Position numbers and translations under genes: made by a program. From Eubacterium_G segne (GTDB lineage Bacteria; Bacillota; Clostridia; Lachnospirales; Lachnospiraceae), in the NCBI RefSeq assembly GCF_014287775.1, contig NZ_JACOOZ010000003.1, forward strand, positions 248,001 through 312,000: a stretch of 64,000 nt of DNA, in the 5' to 3' direction. The notes under the pieces were generated by a model, which was not told the origin of the DNA, did not search any database, and saw only the letters and a program-made list of their open reading frames with translations. Positions 53,596-63,176 of this stretch are shown here, piece by piece; position 1 is the first letter of the stretch; each line of letters begins with the position of its first letter.

Positions 53596-53704
53596 TTTGT
53601 CAAAATACAGTACTGTTTGAATTCTTTTGACAAAGAAGATTATAGATTGTATTTTGTTCCAGTTCAACTTAAAGAAATCGCATAAAAACCCATAATTCGA
53701 CAAA
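53596..53704 (-). promoter_or_regulatory. spo0A promoter with three 0A-box-like sites
   Basis: On the minus strand TTGAAC (53662-53667), 17 bp, TATAAT (53639-53644). Matches to the 0A box TTTGTCRAA occur at 53596-53604 (plus), 53626-53634 (minus, near the start point) and 53696-53704 (minus, upstream of the -35). The layout fits autoregulation by phosphorylated Spo0A (inference from Bacillus). Confidence 0.7.
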
Positions 53705-53803
53705 GGGGTTTACATATAATTTTTTATGTAACATAAAAAGATTAAATACATCAATAAATCGCCAATTTAAAGTCGATTTTTTTACTGAAATGTCGATAAA
53801 AAA

Positions 53804-54565
53804 TTAATTAATATAAACAATCATTTTTTCCTTATCTGACAATTCAATAACGTAACCATCTCTTAATTCGTAATACACTTTTGGCTTTAACAAAGTACCA
53901 TTAACCCTTGTTCCATTAGTGGATGCATAGTCAGCCACCCTGTATTTTCCGTCTTTATATGAAATAACCACGTGTATTTTTGATATATAAGTCTCCGGTA
54001 TTACAATATTGGCATTTTCTCTTCCAATGGTAAAAGGACTTTTGTTTATAACGTATTTTTTATTATTGTAAATAACCATTGCCTCCGGCTGCTGTGCCAC
54101 CGGACGTCTTACAGGTTCTTCCTCTTTTTTATAATGTCTTGTAATGGTTTTTTTGCTTAAATCCTTTTTCTTTTTTAATTCTAAATGCGCCTCAGTAAAA
54201 GGATTTAACACCATTCCATCCAATCCCTCACAATCATTCATAAATGTATAGGCATCCATTGCTGCCATTCTTATAAGTGAAAATGTATTCATATAGTCCT
54301 CCGGTATCTGTTCATAAGAAGTAAATACCGGAAGAAGTCTTGCACGATTTCCATCTTTAACAATGTCAGGAGTCATTGATACCCCTTCCATTACCTCATC
54401 ATATATTTCACAACCATCAAAGCCTGCCCTTACTGCCATAATTATTTCGGCATTTTGAAGCATATTCACAATATCCTTCCTTTTTACTTTCTTTTCAGGC
54501 TTCTTGTTGTATTTTTTTATCATGTCCTCTATTTCATAAGCCAGTTGAATATTATTTCTTCCCAT
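53804..54565 (-). CDS. SseB-like domain fused to FHA domain
   Basis: 253 aa, cytosolic. About 1-135 resembles the SseB N-terminal domain (RLLPVFTSYEQIPEDY, later GLDGMVLNPFTEAHLEL). A basic linker with Lys/Arg and Pro follows (136-170). About 172-253 is an FHA domain: FTIGRENANIVI, ISKIHVVIS and YASTNGTRVNG, the phosphothreonine-binding loop residues. It should recognise a Thr-phosphorylated partner, but no Ser/Thr kinase or phosphatase gene is in the window. It lies between spo0A and the Fic gene, outside the usual spo0A-spoIVB pairing. Confidence 0.8.
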   Translation of the reverse strand: MGRNNIQLAYEIEDMIKKYNKKPEKKVKRKDIVNMLQNAEIIMAVRAGFDGCEIYDEVMEGVSMTPDIVKDGNRARLLPVFTSYEQIPEDYMNTFSLIRMAAMDAYTFMNDCEGLDGMVLNPFTEAHLELKKKKDLSKKTITRHYKKEEEPVRRPVAQQPEAMVIYNNKKYVINKSPFTIGRENANIVIPETYISKIHVVISYKDGKYRVADYASTNGTRVNGTLLKPKVYYELRDGYVIELSDKEKMIVYIN

Positions 54566-54743
54566 AAATAATTCCTTTCTGCTATTTATTTTTCTATGGT
54601 ATCACAGGTTAAACAAACTCTTTTATTGATTATACTACATTTTTTGCAAGTTTGGGTATTTTTCTATGCATAGGACAAAACCGTCAAACAATTTATATTT
54701 AAATGCCTTCCAATCAACAAATATCATTATCTTTTCCTACTTC

Positions 54744-55883
54744 TTACGTATCCTTCCTCAATATTCCTAAATACTCCTCATAGACAAACACTCTATTTCT
54801 CGCAGCATTGGTGGTCTCCTGCAAAATACCAAGTTCGACGAGCTTCTTTACTGCCGTAGCTACTGTATTATAACTAATACCTAATTTCTTAGCAGTTCTC
54901 TTAATATCAATAATCGGATATTGCTCGATATAATCAAACACAGCCCTTAAATTATCTTTACTTCTAGTGGTTTTCGGAAGCTTTTCTATGTTAGTTTCAT
55001 GCAATACAGAAAGCTGACGAATTGTTTCTAAAGAATCAGATGCTGCTTTACTCACTGATTCCAAAAAGAATCTTATCCATTGTTCAAAGTTTCCACTTCT
55101 TCTAACTTCACTAATTCGGTCATAATATTCTACCTGGTTTTTTTTCAAAAAATATGATATATAAATGACTGGTTTTGCAAGCAATCCCTGTTCCATCAGA
55201 TAAAGAAGTATTAAAAGTCTTCCGATTCTTCCATTGCCGTCCAAAAATGGATGTATTGTCTCAAACTGATAGTGAATCAATGCTACCCGAATCAATGAAT
55301 CATAATCCGTATTCTCATTAACATATTTTTCTAAATCATCCATGGCTTCTTGCATATCATCTACATTTGGAGGAATATATCTTGCATCTTTTAATGAGCA
55401 GTTGGCTGGCCCAATCCAGTTTTGAGAATGTCTAAACTCTCCCGGCGTCTTATCCTGTCCACGAACATTTTCCATTAATACTTCATGTATTTCTCTTATT
55501 AATCTGCAACATAAAGGTAATTCTTCCAGACGCTTTAATGCATACTGTGTTGCTTTCACATAATTAATGACATCTGAAACATCCAGATTTGCATTTGTTT
55601 CCACTTCCGGATCTAGCACATCATCAAGAGTGCACTGTGTTCCTTCTATTTGTGAGGAAATTAATGCTTCTTTTCTAACATACATTAATATAAACAAATC
55701 CGCATTTGAAATTAACTGTGATGCAGTATCTAGTTTTACAAGTTGTTTATTGGCATCTACTAAAAGTCTTACCATTTCCTCATCCATTTTAATTTTTGGC
55801 ATTGGCGGTAATGGATTTGGTTTAAAAGATTGATAAGTAGCCTCTCCTGTTAAATTGTCAACATACGTTCCTGCTCGACTCAT
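54744..55883 (-). CDS. Fic-domain adenylyltransferase-type protein with C-terminal winged helix
   Basis: 379 aa. Fic_N domain (about 20-100) with the inhibitory helix motif SSQIEG (76-81, the S/TxxxEG of class II Fic proteins). Fic core with catalytic HPFLDGNGRIGR starting at His211. A winged helix-turn-helix at about 315-370 (IKRTAKKLGISYNTVATAVKKLVELGIL). Fic enzymes usually transfer AMP to a protein hydroxyl; the intact inhibitory Glu80 suggests a restrained enzyme. The target is unknown. The DNA-binding domain and four 11-bp boxes around its promoter suggest autoregulation. It is inserted between spoIVB and spo0A. Start ATG with AGAGG. Confidence 0.92.
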   Translation of the reverse strand: MSRAGTYVDNLTGEATYQSFKPNPLPPMPKIKMDEEMVRLLVDANKQLVKLDTASQLISNADLFILMYVRKEALISSQIEGTQCTLDDVLDPEVETNANLDVSDVINYVKATQYALKRLEELPLCCRLIREIHEVLMENVRGQDKTPGEFRHSQNWIGPANCSLKDARYIPPNVDDMQEAMDDLEKYVNENTDYDSLIRVALIHYQFETIHPFLDGNGRIGRLLILLYLMEQGLLAKPVIYISYFLKKNQVEYYDRISEVRRSGNFEQWIRFFLESVSKAASDSLETIRQLSVLHETNIEKLPKTTRSKDNLRAVFDYIEQYPIIDIKRTAKKLGISYNTVATAVKKLVELGILQETTNAARNRVFVYEEYLGILRKDT

Positions 55884-55896
55884 AAAATTTCACCTC

Positions 55897-55992
55897 TTTT
55901 TGAAATAATTATACTGATTATACCTCTTTTATTTCAAAAAATCACCGTGTTTTTGAAATAGATCTATTATTTTTTGTGCCTTATTTCAAAAA
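55897..55992 (-). promoter_or_regulatory. Fic gene promoter with four alternating 11-bp operator-like boxes
   Basis: The 11-mer TTTTTGAAATA occurs at 55897-55907 (+), 55930-55940 (-), 55950-55960 (+) and 55982-55992 (-), all perfect and alternating in strand. A promoter on the minus strand, TTGAAA (55932-55937), 18 bp, TATAAT (55908-55913), has its -35 inside box 2 and box 1 right after the -10, an arrangement suited to repression. Confidence 0.8.
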
Positions 55993-56066
55993 ATCTTTTT
56001 TTGCAACTGCTATAACTGCTTTTGCTCTCATGTATTCCCCATAACCTATTAGAAAGACTTTTGTGG

Positions 56067-57287
56067 TTAATTGTAATCCAACATATTTTCTATAAATATT
56101 CCGTACCCTTTAGTTGGATCATTAACAAAAACATGGGTTACAGCCCCAATAATGTGCCCATTTTGAATAATGGGAGAGCCGCTCATTCCCTGAACTATCC
56201 CATTGGTCTTTTTTAAAAGTTCTTGGTCAGTAACTTTAATAACCATATTTTTTTCCTTATTGTTTACATTTATTTCCTCAATTTCTATATCATAATATTC
56301 AACATTTCCATTAGTAATAAACTGTATTTTTGCATCTCCTTTTTCTATTTCATCGTGGAATGCCACTTCCATTTTTTTCAGATTATATTTTGAAACTATG
56401 TCACTGTTGATTGTTCCTGACAAGCCGCAAAATCTGTTATCCTCTATATTTCCCAATACATTATTTTCATTGTAAAGTATTGTTCCGCAAAGTCCTCCCG
56501 GTTTGCCTTTTTCACCTTTTTTTACTCCCCATATATTGGCATTATATATGGTTCCATTATGGGATGATAACAGTTTGCCCGTGTCTATGTCACTGATTCC
56601 ATGACCTAATGCCCTGTACTTTCCGTCATCTGTTACATATGTTATGGTTCCAATTCCCTGAGAATCGTCTCTTACCCATATTCCCAGCATATATTCACCG
56701 TCACTGTTTCTTTCAGGTTTAATTTTCACAGTTCTTATTCCCGTTTCATTTCTTACTGTAAGTAACACTTCTTTATTGCCGTTTTCATTTATCAAATATG
56801 ATAACTGTGCCTTATTACTTACACTTATGTCATTAAATTTTACAATGTACTCCCCTTCATTTACTTTGTTTTTTGCAGGAGATATTTTATCCCCTGTTCC
56901 TGTATCAATGTCACCGGTTCCGATTATCATTACCCCCTGGGTTTTCAAATATAATCCTACAGGAAGTCCCACAGGATAGGCATATTCTTTATCCACTACC
57001 TTTACATTGGTATTTTTTAAATCAAAAATACCGAACAGCTTATATTTGCCCTTATAATTTCCCTTTTCACCGGAATATATATCATTTTCCCCTGATAATT
57101 TCACAGTATTTTCCCCTGTAACATCCAGCGAAACAGGCATTGAAAACTGATATTTTGTAACTTTGTTTGTTCCCACAAATATTGTATCCGGCAGGTTATT
57201 TTTTACATATAATGCTCCTGAAACAAGTATTACAATAAGTGCCGCCAATATTGATGCAATAATGCATTTTTTATATATTTTCATCAT
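56067..57287 (-). CDS. spoIVB: SpoIVB serine peptidase
   Basis: 406 aa from the ATG at 57287 (AGGAGG seven bases upstream; the in-frame ATG two codons earlier lies too close to it). SpoIVB is secreted from the forespore and triggers sigma-K processing by cleaving SpoIVFA. Seen: one N-terminal membrane helix (about 8-30), a PDZ domain (about 100-180, VGLYLKTQGVMIIGTG), then the S55 peptidase with ALGHGISDIDTG (catalytic His) and GMSGSPIIQNG (catalytic Ser, about 369). It follows recN after a terminator, the normal order, but spo0A is displaced by two inserted genes. Confidence 0.95.
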   Translation of the reverse strand: MMKIYKKCIIASILAALIVILVSGALYVKNNLPDTIFVGTNKVTKYQFSMPVSLDVTGENTVKLSGENDIYSGEKGNYKGKYKLFGIFDLKNTNVKVVDKEYAYPVGLPVGLYLKTQGVMIIGTGDIDTGTGDKISPAKNKVNEGEYIVKFNDISVSNKAQLSYLINENGNKEVLLTVRNETGIRTVKIKPERNSDGEYMLGIWVRDDSQGIGTITYVTDDGKYRALGHGISDIDTGKLLSSHNGTIYNANIWGVKKGEKGKPGGLCGTILYNENNVLGNIEDNRFCGLSGTINSDIVSKYNLKKMEVAFHDEIEKGDAKIQFITNGNVEYYDIEIEEINVNNKEKNMVIKVTDQELLKKTNGIVQGMSGSPIIQNGHIIGAVTHVFVNDPTKGYGIFIENMLDYN

Positions 57288-57364
57288 ATTCATCCCTCCT
57301 GATATTATTCCCTTATTTTTCTATCATAATCACCTATGTGTTCCATCCCCTTTTTCTTAAAAAT

Positions 57365-57416
57365 ACCAAAAAAAGAAGGAAAACATAATCTTTAACCGAT
57401 TAATGTTCTCCTTCTT
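57365..57416 (-). terminator. recN terminator
   Basis: On the minus strand GAAGGAGAACATTAATC pairs imperfectly with GATTATGTTTTCCTTC, followed by TTTTTTT. It separates recN from spoIVB. Confidence 0.75.
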
Positions 57417-57437
57417 AATATTCCAAAAAACTCAACT

Positions 57438-59126
57438 TTAAACCAAGTTACTTTTTGTTCTGTCTGCCATATCTTTCATTTCAATTGCGTGGGCAATTGC
57501 GGCATCTGTCATAGTTCCGTCACCATTAATTCTGACAATTTCTTTTATTGATTCTTCTCTAGTTAATTTCACAATATTTGTAGCTGTGGAATTATCTTCC
57601 ATGTCTTTTTTTATAAGATAATGACTATCTGCCATTGCTGCTATCTGAGACAAATGTGATATACATATAACCTGATGATTTGCGCTTATTTTTGCAAGTT
57701 TTTCAGCCACCATGCTGGCTGTTTTGCCACTTATACCTGTGTCAATTTCATCAAAAATCAAAGTTTCAATTTCATCCTCTCCTGCAAGAAGAGATTTAAT
57801 TGCAAGCATTATTCTTGATAATTCACCGCCGGATGCCACCTTAGCAAGAGGTCTTACAGGCTCACCGGGATTAGTGGATATCATAAATTCCACATTATCA
57901 AATCCTTTATCTGTTATCTTATCCTTTTTTGTAATATTTATCTTAAAATCAACAGATAAGAAATTCAAATCCTTAAGTGCATCAGTTATGCTATTTTGTA
58001 ACTCTTTTGCAGCTGTTTTTCTGATCTTTGAGGCTCTTTCCGACAGCACCTGAAGCTTCTCCCGGCTTTCTGTTATTAATCCTTTAATTTGGTCAATTTT
58101 TTCACTATAATTATTTAATTCATCAAGATATGACTGTTTCTTATCCTGATACTGCAAAATATCATCTATGGTCTTCCCATATTTTAATTTTAAATGGTTT
58201 ATGGTATCAAGCCGCTCACTTATTCTGCTTACTTCCCTTGGGTCATATTCTAATTCACCGGTATAATCAGAAATCTCTGCCGACAAATCCCTACAAACGG
58301 AATCTATATCAAACAAAGTCTCCTTAAATCCGTTTATTTTTTCGTCAAAATTACTTATGGAGCTTATTTCCTGTGTTGCCTTAGATATTAACTCACCTGC
58401 TGACTGCATACTGTCATAACCTATAAGTCCATACACAGATGACAGGGTTTCCACTATATTTTCGCTATTGGACAACTTCTTATACTGCTCTTCAAGCTCC
58501 TCATCCTCACCGGGAATAAGATTGGCATTTTCTATTTCATTTACTTCATACATAGAAAACTCAATCTCCCTCATCCTTTGTGCCTCATCTATATTATAGG
58601 ATGACAGCCGGGACTTAAGTTCAGTATAATTACCATATTCAGCAGATAATCCCTTTAAAATATCCGCCATTTCCTTTTTAGCATATTTATCAAGAATATT
58701 TAAATGATTAGAAACATATAATAATGACTGGTGTTCATGCTGACCGTGAATGTCAACTAACATTCCCATTACTTTTTTTAAAACATTAACATTAACTGTC
58801 TCACCATTTATTTTTGACACGCTTCTGCTTTCTGATATTTTTCTTGAAACAGTAATAATATTTCCCTCTTCCATAAAAATATCCATCTGCTTAAGCTTAG
58901 AAGCACAAACTTCATCTACCTGAAATGTCAGTTCCACTAAGGCAAACTGTGCTCCTGTACGGATAATATCCTTAGATACTTTATTTCCCAGGGCAATATT
59001 AACAGAGCCTAAAAGTAATGACTTTCCGGCTCCCGTTTCACCTGTAAGCACAATCAGACCTTTGCTAAAATCTACATCAGCTTCTTTAATTAATGCAAGA
59101 TTCTTTACATGTAAATTAATTAACAT
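57438..59126 (-). CDS. recN: DNA repair protein RecN
   Basis: 562 aa from the ATG at 59126 with GAAGGAG upstream; a 7-codon longer frame starts at 59147. An SMC-like ATPase acting in double-strand break repair. Seen: Walker A LTGETGAGKSLLLGS, VDIHGQHEHQSLL, long coiled-coil halves (about 155-350), the signature VASGGELSRIMLAIK, Walker B TLIFDEIDTGISG and VICISHLSQIAAMAD. It lies 37 bp after argR in a conserved Clostridia order. Confidence 0.96.
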   Translation of the reverse strand: MLINLHVKNLALIKEADVDFSKGLIVLTGETGAGKSLLLGSVNIALGNKVSKDIIRTGAQFALVELTFQVDEVCASKLKQMDIFMEEGNIITVSRKISESRSVSKINGETVNVNVLKKVMGMLVDIHGQHEHQSLLYVSNHLNILDKYAKKEMADILKGLSAEYGNYTELKSRLSSYNIDEAQRMREIEFSMYEVNEIENANLIPGEDEELEEQYKKLSNSENIVETLSSVYGLIGYDSMQSAGELISKATQEISSISNFDEKINGFKETLFDIDSVCRDLSAEISDYTGELEYDPREVSRISERLDTINHLKLKYGKTIDDILQYQDKKQSYLDELNNYSEKIDQIKGLITESREKLQVLSERASKIRKTAAKELQNSITDALKDLNFLSVDFKINITKKDKITDKGFDNVEFMISTNPGEPVRPLAKVASGGELSRIMLAIKSLLAGEDEIETLIFDEIDTGISGKTASMVAEKLAKISANHQVICISHLSQIAAMADSHYLIKKDMEDNSTATNIVKLTREESIKEIVRINGDGTMTDAAIAHAIEMKDMADRTKSNLV

Positions 59127-59163
59127 ATTTTCTCCTTCTGTGCTCATCTCCCGTTTTTAATAT

Positions 59164-59610
59164 TTAAATAGCCTCTTCTATACGTGCTTTTACTACCGGT
59201 GCATCTTCCTTTGTTTTAATGATACACATAATTGTGTCATCTCCTGCTATACAGCCAACAACATTTTCAATACTCATGGCATCTACAGCTGCACCAACTG
59301 CCATTGCCATACCTGAAACAGTCTTTATAACAAGAATGTTCTCAGCTATTTCCATTTTTAAAATGCCGTCACTTAATACTCTTAAATACTTTCCGTAAAT
59401 GCCACCTAATGCACTTACTGCAATGGAGTATTTCTGTCCACCATCCGGTGAAACTGATTTGGTAAGGTTAAGCTCTCTAATATCTCTTGATATTGTAGCC
59501 TGTGTTACCGTAAATCCTTCCTTTTCCAATAATGCTGCTAACTCATCCTGAGTTTCAACATTTCTTTCAGTTATTAATTCAATTATTTTACGTTGTCTCT
59601 TTGTCTTCAC
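59164..59610 (-). CDS. argR: Arginine repressor
   Basis: 148 aa. N-terminal winged helix (RQRKIIELITERNVETQDEL, then TQATISRDIRELNLTK) and a C-terminal arginine-binding oligomerisation domain (NILVIKTVSGMAMAVGAAVD, GCIAGDDTIMCI). It controls arginine genes in general; none is in the window. The start is GTG with AAGG upstream. It lies between nadK and recN, its usual place in Clostridia. Confidence 0.95.
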   Translation of the reverse strand: MKTKRQRKIIELITERNVETQDELAALLEKEGFTVTQATISRDIRELNLTKSVSPDGGQKYSIAVSALGGIYGKYLRVLSDGILKMEIAENILVIKTVSGMAMAVGAAVDAMSIENVVGCIAGDDTIMCIIKTKEDAPVVKARIEEAI

Positions 59611-59622
59611 TTTTACCTTTTC

Positions 59623-60477
59623 CTATCTTAATTTATCTTTTACTGCCTGTAGGAAACTGCTTTCATCAAGTTTTGCAATTTCCGTAGTTTCATCAGCAAC
59701 ACTGATTCTTATTATATCACCGGATACTATATTGTAAATGCCGTCACCGTCAAAAGCAACAGTTCTTCTTTCTTCATTTGGTGTTCTGCTTTCACCTATT
59801 ACAACCTCAATTTCATCATTTTTTGAAAAAATGATGCTTCTGTTAGTTAAAGTATGAGGGCAAATAGGGGTCAGCATAATCAAATGAGAATCCGGTCTTG
59901 CCAAAGGTCCTCCTGCTGAAAGATTATAAGCCGTAGACCCTGTTGGAGTGGACAATATAATACCGTCCGCCTCAAAATTGCCAAGAAGCTGTCCATTTAC
60001 GAATACTTCATATCTTGTGATTGCCATATCAGCTGCTCTATGTATAACGATGTCATTTAAAACCGTAGATTCATATATGACATTATTATCCCTTATTATT
60101 TCACCCTTTAACATCATCCTGGATTCCACATTAAATCTGTCATCCATTAATCTGTCAATGGCTGATTCTACATTTTCCGGAGAGATTTCCGCTAAAAAAC
60201 CAAGAGTTCCTTTATTCACTCCCACAAATACCACATCAAGCTTCATCAAATCCTTTGCAGTATGTAAAAGAGTTCCGTCTCCACCTATACTTATAACACA
60301 CTCTGTGTCTTTTGGAAACTCATTTGCATCAAGAACCCTGAAATCTCCCGTTGTAATGTCCACATTATCTGCTAAATAGCATTTACCACCTTTTAGCTTA
60401 ATGTATTCAGAAGTTTTTTTCGCTAAATTCAATTCTTTATCTTTATAGCTGTTTGATACAATGCAAAAATTCTTCAA
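59623..60477 (-). CDS. nadK: NAD kinase
   Basis: 284 aa from a TTG at 60477 (AGAGG about eight bases upstream); an in-frame GTG three codons earlier overlaps that site. It phosphorylates NAD to NADP. Seen: SIGGDGTLLHTAKDL, GVNKGTLGFLAEISP, NDIVIHRAADMAITRYEV, and LSTPTGSTAYNLSAGGP. It lies 11 bp after tlyA. Confidence 0.95.
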   Translation of the reverse strand: MKNFCIVSNSYKDKELNLAKKTSEYIKLKGGKCYLADNVDITTGDFRVLDANEFPKDTECVISIGGDGTLLHTAKDLMKLDVVFVGVNKGTLGFLAEISPENVESAIDRLMDDRFNVESRMMLKGEIIRDNNVIYESTVLNDIVIHRAADMAITRYEVFVNGQLLGNFEADGIILSTPTGSTAYNLSAGGPLARPDSHLIMLTPICPHTLTNRSIIFSKNDEIEVVIGESRTPNEERRTVAFDGDGIYNIVSGDIIRISVADETTEIAKLDESSFLQAVKDKLR

Positions 60478-60488
60478 ATTAAACACCT

Positions 60489-61298
60489 CTATTTATCAAG
60501 TTCCATATGTGAACACTCCACTACTTCACTTGGATTTACATTATTTTCCTGAAAATCTTCCCCTTCTTTTAATTTTTGTAAGTACAGTAAATATTCAATA
60601 TTTCCCTCCGGTCCCTTTACCGGCGAAAAATCTAAATTAATAATTCCAAATCCTATGCTTTTTGCATATTCAATTACCATTTCTATAACCTGTGTATGTA
60701 CTTTTTTATCTCTTACAACACCTTTTTTCCCAACGTTTTCCCTGCCTGCCTCAAACTGTGGTTTAATGAGACACACTATCTGTCCGTTTTCACTTAGCAG
60801 TTCTCTGACAGGAAGTAAAACTTTAGTTAATGATATAAATGATACATCAATGGACGCAAATTCAATTACGTCATCAATGTCATCCTGTGTAACATACCTT
60901 ATGTTAGTTCTATCCATGCATACAACTCTGTCATCCTGAACTAATTTCCATGCAAGCTGTCCATGTCCCACATCCACAGAATATACCTTTACTGCTCCAT
61001 TTTGTAACATACAGTCTGTAAATCCTCCTGTGGAGGCACCAACATCCATACATATTTTGTTGTCAACACACACACCGAATTTGTCCATTGCCTTTTCTAA
61101 CTTAAGACCGCCACGGCTTACATATTTAAGAGTTTTACCTCTTACCTCTATATTTACCTTTTCATCAAAAGAAGTTCCTGCTTTATCTTCCCTTACGTTA
61201 TCCACAAAGACAATACCACTCATTATTATTGCCTTAGCCTTTTCCCTTGAAGGTGCAAGACCTCTTTTCACCAGTAATACATCTAGTCTTTCTTTCAT
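60489..61298 (-). CDS. tlyA: TlyA-family rRNA 2'-O-methyltransferase
   Basis: 269 aa. S4 RNA-binding domain (1-65: ERLDVLLVKRGLAPSREKAKAIIMSG) and an FtsJ-like methyltransferase domain with SAM-binding DVGASTGGFTDCML, VDVGHGQLAWKL, SFISLTKVLLPV and IKPQFEAGRENVGKKGVV. Relatives methylate ribose in 16S/23S rRNA; haemolysin names are historical. Its ATG overlaps the dxs stop by 4 bp. Confidence 0.94.
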   Translation of the reverse strand: MKERLDVLLVKRGLAPSREKAKAIIMSGIVFVDNVREDKAGTSFDEKVNIEVRGKTLKYVSRGGLKLEKAMDKFGVCVDNKICMDVGASTGGFTDCMLQNGAVKVYSVDVGHGQLAWKLVQDDRVVCMDRTNIRYVTQDDIDDVIEFASIDVSFISLTKVLLPVRELLSENGQIVCLIKPQFEAGRENVGKKGVVRDKKVHTQVIEMVIEYAKSIGFGIINLDFSPVKGPEGNIEYLLYLQKLKEGEDFQENNVNPSEVVECSHMELDK

Positions 61299-63157
61299 TT
61301 CAGTAAACCCATTACCTTTTCATATATTTTTTTATCACTTATTCCTAATCTGTCTCTTAATTCTTCCACTGAGCCCTGTTCAACAAATTTATCCTCTATT
61401 GCCATAACTGAAACTTTAGTGTTTAAGTTATTTTCCTGAGCATAAGCTTCAACACTTTCACCAAATCCGCCTTTTTTAATAGCTTCCTCAACTACAATTA
61501 TGTTTTTATGGTTCTTAGCAAGATTTTCAATCATACCATAATCCACAGGCTTTATAAATCTTGCATTTACAAAGGTTACATTTATGCCATTATTTTCAAG
61601 GCTGCTTACTGCTTTTTGTGTTTCCTCAACCATATTTCCCACAGCGATTATGGCAATGTCTCTACCTTGCTTTATAATTTCACTTTTGCCATATTCAAAT
61701 TTATAATTATCATTATGACTTATATAGGCACTGCCTCTTGCAAATCTGACTGCCACAGGAGCGTCAAAATCCATTGCAAACTCCAGTGCTTCTTCTAATT
61801 CCCTTTTATCCTTAGGTGCTATCATTGTAAGGTTAGGAATTGCCGACATAAAAGATATATCAAAAATTCCCTGATGGGTTTCCCCATCTCTTCCTACAAG
61901 TCCTGCCCTGTCCACTATAAATGTAACAGGAAGTTTTTGAAGACATACATCATGTAATATTTCATCATATGCTCTCTGATAAAAAGAAGAATATATGGAA
62001 ATTACAGGCTTATAACCTGATGCTGCCAGTCCCGCTGCAAAGGTTACTCCATGTTCTTCCGCTATTCCCACATCAAAGAAACGCTTTGGATATTTCTTTG
62101 CAAACAAATCAAGTCCTGTTCCGTCTCTCATTGCTGCAGTAATTGCAACTATCTTCTTATTTTTTGAAGCCAGTTCTACAAGTTTTTTTGAAAAAACATC
62201 TGTGTATGTCATAGTCTTCTTATGCACCGTTTCTAATCCGGTTTCAATATGAAAACTGTTAATTCCATGATATTTTGACGGATTTTTCTCTGCAAAGGTA
62301 TATCCTTTTCCCTTTTTGGTTTTAACGTGTATAACTATGGGATGCTCAATTTTAAGGGCATCATTGAAAATATCTATCATTCCGTTAATATCATGACCGT
62401 TTACAGGTCCGATATAGGTTATACCTATATCATCAAACAATCCGCCATGGATAATAAGATTTTTAAGATTATCCTTTGTTTTTTTTACACTTTTAACCAG
62501 TTTCTGACCTATTCCCGGAATTTTGCTTAATGAATGCTCCACATCAATTTTAAAATCATTATAATGTTCACCAACCCTGAACTTATTTAAATAATTTGAC
62601 ATGCTTCCTACATTTTCAGAAATGGACATATCATTGTCATTTAAAATAATAACGAAATTCTTGTTTAATGAAGCCACATTATTTAAAGCCTCTAACGCCA
62701 GCCCTCCTGTAAGGGCTCCGTCACCAATTACAGCTACAACCCTGTTGTCATTGCCATTTAAACTGTTAGCTACCGCCATTCCAAGAGCTGCGGAAATAGA
62801 TGTTGAGCTGTGACCTGTGTCAAAGCTGTCACATTCACATTCATTTCTCTTAGGGAAACCACTTAACCCGTCAAGCTGTCTTAAAGTATCAAACTGATTT
62901 TTTCTTCCTGTTAAGATTTTGTGGGTATAAGACTGATGTCCCACATCCCACACAATTTTATCTTCCGGTAAATTAAGTACCGCATGAAGTGCAATAGTAA
63001 GGTCTACCGTTCCTAAATTAGAAGCTAAATGCCCTCCGGTTTTGCTGACAGAAGAAATAAGAAATTCCCTTATTTCCTGCGCTAACTTAGGATAATCACT
63101 TCTGGATATTTTTTTTATATCATTTGGTTTATTAATATTATCTAATATTTTACCCAT
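61295..63157 (-). CDS. dxs: 1-Deoxy-D-xylulose-5-phosphate synthase
   Basis: 620 aa, full length. A thiamine-diphosphate enzyme condensing pyruvate and glyceraldehyde-3-phosphate for isoprenoids. Seen: HLASNLGTVDLTIALH, WDVGHQSYTHKILTGR, the ThDP motif GDGALTGGLALEALNN with NDNDMSISEN, FFDVGIAEEHGVTFAAGLA with catalytic Glu, and DRAGLVGRDGETHQG. It follows ispA by 19 bp, so precursor and prenyl synthesis are joined. Confidence 0.97.
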   Translation of the reverse strand: MGKILDNINKPNDIKKISRSDYPKLAQEIREFLISSVSKTGGHLASNLGTVDLTIALHAVLNLPEDKIVWDVGHQSYTHKILTGRKNQFDTLRQLDGLSGFPKRNECECDSFDTGHSSTSISAALGMAVANSLNGNDNRVVAVIGDGALTGGLALEALNNVASLNKNFVIILNDNDMSISENVGSMSNYLNKFRVGEHYNDFKIDVEHSLSKIPGIGQKLVKSVKKTKDNLKNLIIHGGLFDDIGITYIGPVNGHDINGMIDIFNDALKIEHPIVIHVKTKKGKGYTFAEKNPSKYHGINSFHIETGLETVHKKTMTYTDVFSKKLVELASKNKKIVAITAAMRDGTGLDLFAKKYPKRFFDVGIAEEHGVTFAAGLAASGYKPVISIYSSFYQRAYDEILHDVCLQKLPVTFIVDRAGLVGRDGETHQGIFDISFMSAIPNLTMIAPKDKRELEEALEFAMDFDAPVAVRFARGSAYISHNDNYKFEYGKSEIIKQGRDIAIIAVGNMVEETQKAVSSLENNGINVTFVNARFIKPVDYGMIENLAKNHKNIIVVEEAIKKGGFGESVEAYAQENNLNTKVSVMAIEDKFVEQGSVEELRDRLGISDKKIYEKVMGLLK

Positions 63158-63176
63158 TGTTTTCTCACTAAAAAAT

